Shown here piece after piece: positions 1-11,786 of a stretch of 64,000 nucleotides of DNA (positions are counted from its first letter, which is position 1; every line of letters begins with the position of its first letter). Source of the DNA: Bullera alba (Eukaryota; Basidiomycota; Tremellomycetes; Tremellales; Bulleraceae); contig BCIX01000002.1 in assembly GCA_001600095.1 (NCBI GenBank), forward strand, positions 1,922,001 to 1,986,000. The letters are read 5' to 3'. The notes under the pieces are model-generated. The model searched no databases and had not been told where the DNA came from. It was given only the letters and a program-made list of their open reading frames with translations. The translations under genes were made by a program, and so were the position numbers.

Positions 1-53
1 ATCCTGTGGGGTTTTTACCCTGGTTGTCCGATGTGGACAGCAGCAGCGAGGGT

Positions 54-1319
54 TCAGGAATGGGTAATGGCGCCAAAAGGGGTTGCAGGTGTAGGAAGAT
101 TGGCACTGTAGTCACAGGTACATTGGCTGCGAGGTGAACCGTCAGCTAATCTTCATGTATGAAGGAGGGGCACACTTGCGATTCTGTTTACCCCTGCCCT
201 GGGGGTTCTCCTCCTCTCTCTTCTTCACACCATCCATCTGCTCGGTCTGCCTGGACCAACCCTTCTCCCAGCCTTCAATCGGGTTGATGCCCCGCTCCTT
301 GTCTTCCTGATCTGGAGTTTCTGGTGACCAGACAATAACCAGTTCCCCAGATTCGGTCTGCTCAAGAATTTTCACCCAGGCGCGGTAGATGACCCCTTCA
401 ACGCCAGAGTACCCGACCATCGGGTGGGAGAGCCAGAGCTCCAACGTCTCGTGAGCCGATATTGGCGGCGCGACCGTGTTCAGGATGGTGGTGAACGTCG
501 ACGAAGTAGTGTTCAGGAGGTCTTGCCCTTAGATACAGCGTCAATTACCATACCATTGCAATAGGACAACACCCTGGACCACTCACTGAGCTTCTCCAGG
601 TCTACGCCCTTGACTATTCCGCCCAACCTCTCTTCAGCGCCCTTTCTCAGTTTATCCAGATCCACACCCGTGACTCCAGACACGCCTCCGGCCACACCGG
701 CCGCTCTGTCCCTCAATCCCTCCAGACCGCCCGCGACACCAGTCACACCCTCCGTTCGGACTCGTTTATACCCCTCATCCGCGATCTTCTGCGCGGACTG
801 AATTGCAGAAGTCGCAGTGGACCAGAATGAGCCTACACCCCATCCACTCGAAGCAGCCGGCGCCGTGGGCACATTTGCCTCTGTCGTCTGGGCAGCTGGG
901 ACCGACGACTCGACATTGGCCGTGGTTGATGGGGTCGAAGTTCGGGGCGTAGTCGTCTTTGGAGCTGAAAGAGGAGCTCTCTTGGTTTTTATTTGAGCTT
1001 CGAGGTATTCCAATGCCTGAGCAGCTTCTTCATCCGCTTTGGATCCACCAGCTCCCGCAGCCGCTCCGGTAGCTTCCTGTTTCCCATCGGTACCCGGTGT
1101 GCCGGTTCTTTTGATCTCGGTGGACGCTCTGCCTGCGTCCGCCTTGCCGACCCTGGAGCGCGTCGAGTCGGTAGACTTTCGTGAGCCAGACTCGCTCTTG
1201 ACAGCCGTCACTCCAGCAGGAGCAGGTGCAGCCTGAGCATCGTCGGCTGGAGTTTCAAGATTGTCGAGGTTGTCGAGGAAAGCGAGCGCTTCCTCGGCTT
1301 TGGTCCGTTTAGGCGGCAT
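54..1319 (-). CDS. MTC1: Mtc1-like protein (maintenance of telomere capping family), 3' end uncertain
   Basis: Exons in transcription order are 1319-587, 527-176 and probably 126-54. The N-terminus reads MPPKRTKAEEALAFLDNLD, followed by a Ser/Thr/Ala-rich linker. The conserved core has GWGVGSFWSTATSAIQSAQK and then Val/Gly/Leu repeats, and exon 2 gives ELWLSHPMVGYSGVEGVIYR. This layout (a short FLD motif, low complexity, a W-rich amphipathic segment and a conserved C-terminal half) fits fungal Mtc1 (DUF5427), a family whose biochemical role is not settled. Intron 1 (528-586) has a GTGAGT donor and joins the frames cleanly. The last exon follows a 49-nt intron and stops at 54, but its residues are not convincing, so the real end could lie outside the window. 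The family call is from memory of the motifs. Confidence 0.7.
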
Positions 1320-1920
1320 GACGGGTGTTTTGTGCTCGACGTTTTTGACAGGTAGAGATGGTTTGATGCTCCGTGCACCTCTGGTTTGATGCTCCGTGCA
1401 CCTCTGAAAGTGATGTCAGTAGAGATGTGTGCGAGGTGGAATCCGAAGTTGTCGACAGTATTGAAGCAACAAATCAAGCACTGAAGCCAAGCGGAAACGC
1501 GCAAGAGTGCGAAGTGCGAACGGCTCCTCGCGTCATGGTCCGGGTGGCAACATGGCAACCGCAGGTACTGAAGGCTAGTCGTTCTTCGGGGTCATGAACT
1601 GGGATAGAACACCAGGTTTGCATGTCATACATTTCATACTATGTACCTGAGCTCGTCCCGAGCACCCTCCTTCCTCTATTTGGATACATGCCGCACGGCC
1701 CAATTCAAGTCGTGCCGTGGCCTATCGACTGCGTCGTTCTCGCCTTCTGTTGCCCGGCCCTCGCGAGGTCTGACACAGGCATTATATCGGGGCTCCCGGG
1801 TGGATGAGGAAGCAATAGTTGAAGGAATTAATGGGAATAAGGATGTACAGGGTGAAAGGGGCGGTGAGAAAGAGAGAAAGAGAAACCCAATGAATGACCT
1901 GAAATCGTGCGAGGGAGCCA
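1320..1920. other. Intergenic: promoter of MTC1-like gene and 3' flank of ERG5
   Basis: No open frame here has splice or codon support. Apart from the 23-bp duplication at 1361-1406 it holds only unremarkable sequence, with an AG-rich stretch around 1855-1890. Confidence 0.5.
1361..1406. repeat. Perfect 23-bp tandem duplication upstream of the Mtc1-like gene
   Basis: Two adjacent identical 23-bp units occupy 1361-1383 and 1384-1406. Each begins GTTTGATGCT and ends CACCTCTG. They lie 42 bp 5' of the Mtc1-like start codon, so probably in its 5' leader or core promoter. Confidence 0.95.
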
Positions 1921-3746
1921 CTACGAAGGAGGGGCGCGAGGAGAGAACTTGAGGATCAACTCGTCCTTAGGGAAGATACTGGATGGATTGTTAGCTCCAA
2001 ATATACTGACATTACATTGTGCAAGTGGTGCACTCACCCAGCAATGACTTTGATCTCGTCACTGTCCGGCGTCCTCTGGTGGTCCCAGTTCATCAAGACA
2101 CTGGCGGTTCCAAGCACAGCGGCCAAGTGCATAGAGGCGTATTGTCCGCCGATACACTGTAGTGAAGTGGTCAGCCGCGTCCTATCAACCAGCAGGAATG
2201 AGTTTGCAATGGCTCACCTTGTGTGGTCCACTGCCCCAGACCATGTAGTTCTGAGGCTTGCTCTCGGCCAATGGCTCGCTTCCGTCGTCATTGGGCAACC
2301 ATCTTTGGGGCTGGAACGAATCCGGCTCGGGGTAGACGGTCTCGTCGTGCAGCGAGTTCCAGAAGACGGGGATCAACATCGAGCCCTTGGGTACTTTGTA
2401 GTCTGGGGTGATTTGGAACGCCTTTGTCGTCTTGTACGGGACCATAATCACGGGTGGCATCAATCGAAGAGTCTCCTTGACCGCGGCTCGGGTGTAGACC
2501 ATGTCGTCCAGAAGGTCCAAAGTGAGGGGAGCCTCGAGGTCGTTTCCTCGCACTCGGTACTGCTCCTCGCGAATCTTGGCCAGGATGTCTGGGTTGTCGG
2601 CGGTGAGCTGGAAAGCATAGGTGATAGCGCTGGACATGGCATCTTGACTGGCAAAGAGGAAGGACAGGATGACCATGCCAATCTCGTGATCCGAGTACTC
2701 TCTCGAGAGCAATTTAGCCTGTTCTCCATCGTTTCCACCTTCGGTTGCGCGCCTAGAGTCGATCATGGCCTTTGTCCACTCGTCCAAGAGACACTCGGCC
2801 TCGGCATTGGGGTCGGCCATCTTGATTTTGGACGCGGCGGATGCGGCAGACAGGTACTTCATGACGAGCTTTCTCGCCTGGATGGCATTGTACACCTTGG
2901 TACCGGGGATTGCGAGGGGGAAGTTGACGAGCTCAAGCGCGAGGGTGATCAGCCAGTATTTGTCGTTGATCTCCTGTCGTTGAGCGGCTGTGACGTATGG
3001 GCCAATGAAGACGGCTAGCGAGGTCTCCATGTTCAAGTCTCGCATCTCCATCATGTATGGTTTCGCTGGGGAAGGGTCGTTCATCCACTTTGCGAACCAC
3101 TCTCTGTAGATTCGCTCCTGAATGGGCAGGTAAGAGGCCAGGGCTTTCTTGGTGAACAAGACGTTGAGAGCTTTTCGGTAGTCGGCGTGAACTTTGCCGT
3201 GGAGGAAGACCCAGTTCTCTGGGAGCAAGACCTTCTTAGCGGCATGGACGAGGCATGGCTCGGCGTGGGTTGGCGTGTTCATGATCTTACGTGCCATTTC
3301 GTTCGACGAGCCGAGCACGATGAAGATGTTGAACACGGAGACGGCACTGAGAGCGCCAGAGTACCATTGTCTCTTGTAGTTTGCGATCGAGGGGTTCAGG
3401 CTGTCCTTGAACTTGCCAATGACGGGAATGGTCCATTTGTCTCCTGGCAGATGGCCCTTCTTCTGCCTGTAGACTAGCTGTTCCAGGACAAGCAGGGAGA
3501 TGATGGTAACCAGAAGCGTAGCGGTGGTGGTTCTCCTGCCGGATAGCCAAAATTAGCATGTTGCCTACATCGTCTCCCGTGTCTGCGTGACGCAAGCTCA
3601 ACAGGACCCCGACACGGTACGCCCACTACTCACGTGTCGAACGAGAACTTGGCGCCGCTCAGACCGTCGAGACCCCAGCCGCCGATGTGGTTGAGATCAG
3701 CCGACGTGGGTCGGACGATAGTGTGGGAAGCTCCAATTCCGTCCAT
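1921..3746 (-). CDS. ERG5: Sterol C-22 desaturase, cytochrome P450 family CYP61
   Basis: Exons are 3746-3634, 3535-2218, 2156-2038 and 1978-1921, giving 535 residues, the usual length for Erg5. Erg5 is an ER P450 that puts the C22(23) double bond into the sterol side chain late in ergosterol synthesis. There is an N-terminal membrane anchor (ATLLVTIISLLVLEQL). The helix-K ExxR is ETLR. PPVIMVPYKTTKAF and FWNSLHDETVYPEP are typical of CYP61. The heme-binding loop WGSGPHKCIG is split by the 61-nt intron between K and C, and the cysteine is the first codon of exon 3. The 3' end reads FPKDELILKFSPRAP. All introns are GT-AG. The start is the first in-frame ATG, ahead of the anchor. Confidence 0.95.
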
Positions 3747-3853
3747 CGTGAATGTTTGGGCGGAATGGGATGTGGTAGAGACGGGCAACAGTCGCAAGAG
3801 TGGTAAGTGGGAGGAAAGTGGACACTTGGGATCCAGTGGGAGGCTTTATCGAA

Positions 3854-4513
3854 TCACACGATGAAGACTACACATGCCAAGAATCAGCCACGCTCGGTGA
3901 AATCGGACGATGGCAAGTCGGACTCCCCCCGCCGACAGGTAGGCGGTCCTAGGGAGGGATGCTCCGATACTGTTACAACTACGCACCTTCGAGACGATAC
4001 GAAGGGCCAGAGAATGTGTCGATCTGGTCGGAAGACGCGCCGATGCCGATACTCGTAACGTGTTGACAAGTAGGATATCCCAAAATTTCCGTTCGAGCGA
4101 GGAGTTCGTTAAAAGGCTCCTGGATCCAGCGAGAGTCTTGCCAGCTGGCTGCGTGCTGAGCGGGGATCGCAAAGACGGGATGGGTGAACAATGGATCGAA
4201 GATGTCCAAACTGATCTTCTCTCTTGACTTGGTCAGCCTGTCTTTGTAAGTGCTGGCCTGTGAATGGACTACGAGGATGGCCGAGCCTGCATTGAAAAAT
4301 CGTACCACCTCGCTTTGTTTTTCCAGGAGTGACAAGCCACGGGATAGACGGAGCACGCCGGCCGCCCCGACCGACACACACACCCTGAGCACGCCGCTCG
4401 GGGATATCCCGGACGCCTGGTTTACCCGCGGAACGGCCCCTCACCAGTTGTTTATTCAGGCCTACCAATAAGATAGCAGGCCAATCTTGAGGTTACGTAA
4501 TGGCAACCAACAT
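3854..4513 (-). CDS. Hypothetical small protein with N-terminal membrane segment
   Basis: The proposed exons are 4513-4497, 4384-3987 and 3867-3854, for 142 residues. Exon 2 is clearly coding-like, with high C/G in third positions and no stops. It contains FFNAGSAILVVHSQ, FDPLFTHPVFAIPAQHA and YPTCQHVTSIGIG. The first exon supplies MLVAIT, so the protein would begin with a short hydrophobic segment (residues 1-20). The last exon adds VFIV and a stop after a GTGCGT...TAG intron containing a CTGAT branch. The weak point is the first intron, whose donor is GTAACC. I do not recognise the family. The gene is transcribed away from MTD1 with only 130 bp between the two start codons, so they probably share a promoter. 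Confidence 0.5.
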
Positions 4514-4643
4514 TTTCAGAACCAAAGATGCTCGAAGCTCGAGAGTCGCTGAACTGTATAGGTTGTGTATAGGCCAAGTTCAGACAGTAGTTCGTTCTCG
4601 CACAAACTCAAAACTCCCATTACATACACTAACGACCATCGCC

Positions 4644-6241
4644 ATGTCTTCATCACCCCAAGGCCTCCTGGTCACCGCTGGAAAGGTACACGTCCCGTTC
4701 AAGACCGAGCTTCTCAACGCACTAGCCGAGCCTAGGTTCAGCAACCGTCCTCCACACCTCGTCGGGATCCTTGCTACAGACAAGGAGGATGCCAGGACAT
4801 ACGCCGAGGTGATTCTCTGCGATGATTCTCGTTCAAAGCGATAAAACAAGCTGATGCGGATGTCCAGTTTACGAAGAAGGCTTGCGAGCAGATTGGCATC
4901 AACTTCGAGTTGAGACTAGTCGGTGATGCTAGGAAAGGGCTGGATGGAGAGGGTGTCGGCATCGATGTGGAAGAGGCCATCTTGGAGGTTCGTGGGAGAT
5001 CTTGAACTGATTCACCCGTTGGTGTTGTCTGAAAGGCTCCTAACACCTTCTAGGCTAATGACGACTCGGATGTTGATGGTATCATGGTGTACTACCCAAT
5101 CCACGGTGGCAGACAGGTGAGCGGTCATGCTCTCCAAAAGCTCGCTGGGGCGGCGATTAATCCCAATTCAGGATCAATACCTCCAGTCTGTTGTCCAGCC
5201 CCAGAAGGACGTCGAGGGCTTGAACCATCAGTTCCTGTTCAACCTGTATCACAAGTTGGTCGCCGGAAATAGTGTATACCTTCAACGACGTTAACTAACG
5301 TTCACTCTCGCCTGCAGTGTCCGATTCATCCACCCACTTACCTTGCGACCCCGACCATCATCACATCTACCTACGCCCATCCCTTCGAAAACCTACCCTT
5401 CCGCCAACCTCGACACACCGCCAGAAGGCACCGTCAAGTCGATCCTGCCGTGTACCCCGCTGGCCATTGTGAAGGTGCTCGAGCATTTGGGTGTGTACAA
5501 CAAAATGCTCGAATACGGCGATAGAGCTCGAGGCAAGGTCATCACCGTCATTAACCGGTACGTCAAGCATCAAACCTCGCGGAGGTCTTAGGCTCATATG
5601 TCTCTTTGTCAGATCTGAAGTCGTTGGACGTCCCTTGGCTGCTTTGTTGGCGAACGACGGCGCGAGAGTCTTGTCCGTGGACATTGGATGTGAGTACAAC
5701 GCACCCGTCCTGGACACCAAGATGGCGGCTTACATCTCCGAACAGCTATTGTCGAATTCTCCAAACGGCCATTCTCACCTTCGTCCTCGAAAGCGGAATC
5801 CTCTACGTCGCCATCACAAACGGTCGCCGCGCAGAACAAGTTCAACCCCCACCACGTTGTCACACCCCTGGATCTGACTCTGGAGCAATGTCTGCAGATC
5901 TCGGATGTGGTCATTGCCGCTGTGCCCAACAAAGATTACAAGATCCCCACCAAGAGTCTCAAAGACGGGTGCATGTGCGTCAATGTCGCTCAGGAGAAGA
6001 ACTTTGAGGCCGACGTGAGAGAAAAGGTGAGTCGTGCAAAGCTTCAAGATTCCCCCGGAGACCATGCTGATGGTGTCTAGGCTTCGATATACGTGCCGAG
6101 CGTGGGTGTGATGACGATTGCGATGCTCCAGAGGAATTTGTGAGTTATATCGGACTTCAAGCACGCCTTCTGATGATGCTGATAATCGCCAGGTTGCGAC
6201 TCTGTGGCTACCAAGATGAAGCCAAGAAGCTCGGTGCTTGA
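4644..6241 (+). CDS. MTD1: NAD-dependent methylenetetrahydrofolate dehydrogenase
   Basis: Nine exons: 4644-4808, 4868-4987, 5054-5116, 5172-5254, 5318-5557, 5613-5689, 5746-6026, 6081-6139 and 6193-6241, for 378 residues. The enzyme oxidises 5,10-methylene-THF to 5,10-methenyl-THF in cytosolic one-carbon metabolism. Diagnostic segments are GIMVYYPIHGGRQ, the KSILPCTPLAIV loop, the nucleotide-binding INRSEVVGRPLAALLANDGA and the C-terminal SIYVPSVGVMTIAMLQRN. It resembles the monofunctional yeast Mtd1 rather than the trifunctional C1-THF synthase, because no synthetase domain follows. The enzyme is about 60 residues longer than yeast Mtd1. Part of the excess is a Pro/Ser-rich insertion before the KSILPCTP loop, inside exon 5, for which I find no splice sites. 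Confidence 0.93.
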
Positions 6242-6525
6242 TGTATCGAAGCGAACGGGAGTGTAGATTTTGTTGTCAATATGTTCAACTGTCTTTAGAT
6301 GCAGATGTGTTCACACCGAGCAGCAGTCCTCCAGAGCAAGTCGGTTGTGCCCACCTCGTCGTACTCGATTCATGACATCACATCTCTCTAAAATCACTTC
6401 TCCCTCCACGTGTTTATTATGGTTCTACTTTCAAAAGACTCCGTCGTACTGCTTTCTACGTTCAAGTGTGCTTCATGATCGTTATGGTCGGCGAACGGGT
6501 ATATTGGATCTGGTGCAAACCGGAT

Positions 6526-7419
<894 letters not shown>

Positions 7420-8528
7420 CTGAAGGACGCAGGGTCAGCTCACGCTCAGTTTATACCTCGATAACAGTTCGCCAGAAGCTGACAACGTCGCGGATAGTAT
7501 GGAGAGCATAGGACGCGGTCCTCTCTCTCTCCTCATCAGCCTTGACCAGATGTGACACGTAGACGTGGCACGCAACGTTGACACGCAGGTGTTCTCATGG
7601 TGAGGAGCTTCCGGTTGAGCAATCAAAGTGGAGCTATAACTCACCTTGTTCGTGATGTACACGTTGATAAGAGTGAGAGTCAAGTGCTTATTCGTTAGTG
7701 GATGTTGTAGAACAGTTGCGACGTTGAGGATGTGGACGAGGAAGCAGGTGGAAAACTCGCTCGCGGCTGCGGGCTTGGATGCGCTGGGTCGTGGGATGAT
7801 TTTGGTGACGAGTTGCGTTTGGGCCAATCAATGACGTAGGTCTACAACTGCCACAAAGATGACTCGTGTGATTACCATCTCGGCATTATCGTTCCGGGCC
7901 TAACGCCGGCGCGCTGATCCGACCTGGGTCCGGGTTACACCACGCCTAACATCAAGAATGGGCACGCGTGTGCCTATAGCTACTAGGTAGTGTGCAGGCG
8001 CGTTCCTCCATCGCGTCCTGATTTCGTCCGAACAGCCCAAAGCTGCCCAAAGACAGAAAGCGCCGACTCCGAGGATCATATTCGACGAGGATGCATCTCT
8101 AGTTCACAGTATGAGTGTGTCGACATGTCTGCTTCATGAAGGACGACGCGTGATGCCCGTTAGCTGCCTGGCTGTAGCAAGCTGTAGCATCGCTCATCTG
8201 CCTCAAAGCCTCAGAGGCCCGGACTTAAACTGTAAATTGGAAGTAGTAGTACGACGTCGTAAGCCAAGTTCTAAACTCCTAATGTGATCGTGACGCGTCA
8301 AGCTAGGAAGCCGTTAGCGTTGTTTTGAAGATTGTTCAGATCCGATTTGTTGTCGCAACGACAATTCCTTTGCGTCTCACAGGTCTCATCGTCTTCTCGT
8401 GCTGCTCTCACTTGCTCTCACAGTCAATTGTCTCATAACACGTTCATTATCTCAGTCACCATCACCTAGCATCTTGCACTGTCCTCTGGCAGGACTTGGA
8501 TTTAATCACAACAACTTCGTCAAGATCG
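7420..8528. other. Divergent promoter region between YOP1 and CDC1
   Basis: It contains the probable YOP1 5'-UTR exon and intron (donor GTGAGT around 7644, acceptor abutting the ATG at 7419). From about 7850 to 8350 I see no coding signal and no RNA gene. CT-rich sequence at 8370-8470 is consistent with the core promoter or leader of the CDC1-like gene. Confidence 0.5.
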
Positions 8529-11024
8529 ATGAGCACGCCGAGATCGAGGTCGCCGACTACACCCCGACACTCGTTTTCCAATGTTGTAGCACCGGGGTAT
8601 ACTGGAGGCGGTGGCCGTAGAGGCAAGAGTGGGCTGAGGTCGAGAGGTACGCAGTTGTTGGCCCTGAGGTTCGGTTGGGTCGTCTTGGTCGTCTGGTACG
8701 AGGTGAGTAGAGGGTGAATGGCATTCTTCGGCGTACATGACTGACAGGAACTCTTCAGGTCGGCGAGGTGAGCGATTTCCCTCAGTGTCCCTCTCGTTAT
8801 TGAAGAGAGGATTGTGGCAGATGTAGTCAAGACGTAACTGCGATTCAGCTATACTGACTCCAAATCCAGTTCTTCCACTCTTTGTCAACGTGTAAATTCC
8901 CCGACTCACAATTGCGCCCACCCGTCTCCGCATCATGGACACGCGGGCAGCCGCCCGCGACTCCACCTACCCACCTAGTTCTGTTGGCTGACCCTCATGT
9001 GCCACATCCGAGGTTATCCTACTCGCCAGATTCGAACTCTTGGGTCAATTGGTTCAGACAAAATATGGATGAGTTGTTCATGCGGAAGAGCTGGAACGTG
9101 GTCATGCGACTGGGCAGGGTGGACGCTGTAGTCGTGCTGGGCGATATGCTTGATGCAGGAAGGAACGTCATGACAGACGACGAGTAAGTTGTGTTATCAA
9201 TCGCGGCTGAGATAGGCGCTGATGCGACTGTCTAGGTACGAGGACTACTATAAACTCTTCACATCGATATTCAACATCCCACCGCCTATACCGATCTACT
9301 ACGTCCCCGGCAATCACGACATACCTCTTGGACCGAAATACTCCCCCTTGGCTCGTGACCGATATGCGAAGCACTTTTCCCAGCCGAATGCTATCCTGGA
9401 GGTCGCCAACCATAGCCTGATACTGCTCGATGCGGTCGGTCTCGTTGAGGAGGACTACAGGCGATACGCATCGGAGATGCAGTTTGGGGAATGGGATGGT
9501 GTCGAGGGTGGTGTCATCGAGTTCATCAAGGATCTACATGATGGTGCGTGACTGCGGAAGGGACAGGCAGTCAACATACACTAACGACTTCATTCAGATC
9601 CCCCTCCTGGACCCAAGATCCTTATATCACATATCCCCCTAGCTCGACCAGAGGCCTCAACCTGTGGACCGCACAGAGAGTATGGCCGGATACTCAAAGG
9701 TGCTGGACCGGGATATCAGAATCTGCTGGGGAGTGAGACATCACAGTTCCTGTTGGATGCTCTAAAACCCTCCATCGTGTTCAGCGGTGACGATCACGAC
9801 TATTGCGACTTTACACACCCTGGCGGTATCCGTGAAGTCACTCTGAAGTCGTTCTCCTCCTCGACGGGTATCCGGCGTCCAGGTCTACAACTTCTCAGCT
9901 TGGTTCCACCTAACTCGGCAGCGCCTTATACCGATCAAAGGACGATAGCGGACCGCCCATGTTTCCTACCTGACCAAGCGGGAGTGTACAGCAAAGTCTA
10001 CCTCCCGTTTACCATCCTCACCTTGTTGTACCTCTTTGGAACGAATATCAGAAGTGCATGGCAGCGGTGGAACAGCTCTGGCCATTCGGCATATGGCGAC
10101 TTGAAATCGCGGTTGAGCCCAAACCTGCCAACCTCGGAGAAACTTCCCGGAACACTTTCAGCTAGAAGAGCGACGGATCGACCTGTCCCGTTGACGTTGC
10201 CAACGCGGAAATCGAGTCAACATCTCAGTGGACTCATGTCAATGACGCCGACTGGTTCGACTTCGGCATATAGAACCACGAGCAATAGTCGACTGGGAGC
10301 CGCATTCGATATTCGCTCCTCAAGGTCAGCACCGGTTTCACCGACGGGATCCCCTCGGATGTCCTTTGCGGAGAGTTTCGAGGAAGCAGAATACGACGCC
10401 GAGAGCGCGCTGGAAACGCCAAACTTGTCAAGACGATCGAGTTACATCTACATGAACGGAATCGACCGGGAGAAGAGTAATCCGGAGCTCTATCAAACTC
10501 CGGGACCGACGAGTCAATCCATCAGCGCCGAGCCGAGCTCATACTTCCTCCCCGTTCCCGGGGACAGTGAGAAGCGGGGCAGTGGAAGCGCAAGTACAAT
10601 TGGCAATTCTACCCCCTCAAGCTCTGTGAATGGTGATGCCGGTTTTAACAACTACAGGCGGTCTTCACTCAATTCACCCGCGCAATACCCCTACCCCCCA
10701 ACCAGCGCGGGCGGCCTGCCGAACCCTCCCACCTCGGCACGGAGGGTGTCCACCATGCCCAGACTGCTTTCGACGTCGGACTGGGCTGCGGCCGCCAAAG
10801 CCAAGGACAAATCGGTACTAGGACTCATGGTGGACAGTATTTCCTCCACCGGCACATCGTCTCCTAGAGCCGGATGGACGATGGACAGGATTGCCGGCTT
10901 CGTGAGGTGGTTGTGGAACGCGAGGAATGGCGTGGTGGGCAAGTCGTGGAGAGAAGCTTGGGCAGTGACGTGGCCAGTGGCTATCGTCTGGGTGGTCATC
11001 AATGCGTTGTTCTTCTTGTCTTAG
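8529..11024 (+). CDS. CDC1: Cdc1-type metallophosphoesterase (GPI-glycan/Mn-dependent phosphodiesterase family)
   Basis: Exons are 8529-8702, 8759-8767 (a 9-nt microexon), 8870-9183, 9236-9543 and 9598-11024, for 743 residues. It is a membrane metallophosphoesterase of the Cdc1/PGAP5 family, whose members trim ethanolamine phosphate from GPI glycans in the ER/Golgi. Metal-ligand motifs appear in order: LLADPHVPHP, VVLGDMLDAGR, YVPGNHDIP, ISHIPLARP and FSGDDHDYCDF. The family-specific EVTLKSFSSSTGIRRPG segment follows. Membrane segments are LRFGWVVLVVWYE near the N-terminus, LPFTILTLLYLFG in the middle and VAIVWVVINALFFLS at the extreme C-terminus. About 300 Ser/Pro-rich, probably disordered residues separate the last two. 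The start is the first ATG in frame before the first membrane segment. Confidence 0.92.
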
Positions 11025-11786
11025 ACACCGATGCTTGAGGTGAAGTGCTGTGAGCGCTAGACATTTGTATGCATTGTGTGAGGTAGACGTGGAGGAGGGC
11101 GAAGTCATCCAACCGTTTATCAGGCGAGCAAAGCTGCAGAGGCTGTGCTCAACCACCCACTCGGTAGCATTACGCCCTGCTTCCGGCTGCGCGATCTAGG
11201 ACCTGCGCTCTCGCCTTGGTCTTCTCCGACTGAGGCTTGTCCCCTCGATCGCCTCCGTAATCGACAGCAGACCCCAGTGCGCCGATGCTCACAACGACCT
11301 GCTTGTGTCATGATCGAGAGCCCGAAGGCAAAGCTTGACCAGGAGCAGTTGACTCTGAGCACAGGATATGTAGAGCAACGGTGAACTGAATCTCTCAAAT
11401 CGTAATTAGCTCCGGGTGACATGCCGTAATGTTTCGTAATCGAATTCGCTGATAAGAAGAGGCGTTGCGATGCTGTGTGCAGCGGTGTGCGTGCTCGTCT
11501 CGTGGTGAGGACCGTAGGTGTTGATGCATCGATGGTCGACCAACCGCATCGACTGCCTTGCTGGTGCTACGATCGTCATCCTCAAGAGAAGCGGGCTGGT
11601 TACTGGTGGTCGGACCGCGTTCGTACGCTCACGCTCGACCGTAACCTGCTTGGCGAAAGGACGTCGAAGTTGGACAGTTGAACAAAGACTCAAGTACTCA
11701 AGATCGACCATACTACGACCTGACCATCACTTCTATCCACAGCTGTATCGTCATCATAGACCCAACCATCACAGGCTACTAGCTCC
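11025..11786. other. Intergenic between CDC1 and the F-BAR-RhoGAP-GNA1 gene
   Basis: No supported gene. It should hold the CDC1 terminator and the promoter of the downstream gene, which is read in the same direction. Confidence 0.45.

Noticed and set aside
2017..3018. 333-codon open frame on the plus strand
   Set aside because: It lies antisense to the main ERG5 exon, whose product is unambiguous. The frame has no recognisable protein content and is a shadow of codon bias.
7435..7827. 130-codon minus-strand frame just upstream of YOP1
   Set aside because: It has no ATG start and ends across a strong splice donor. It is best read as YOP1 5'-UTR exon plus intron.
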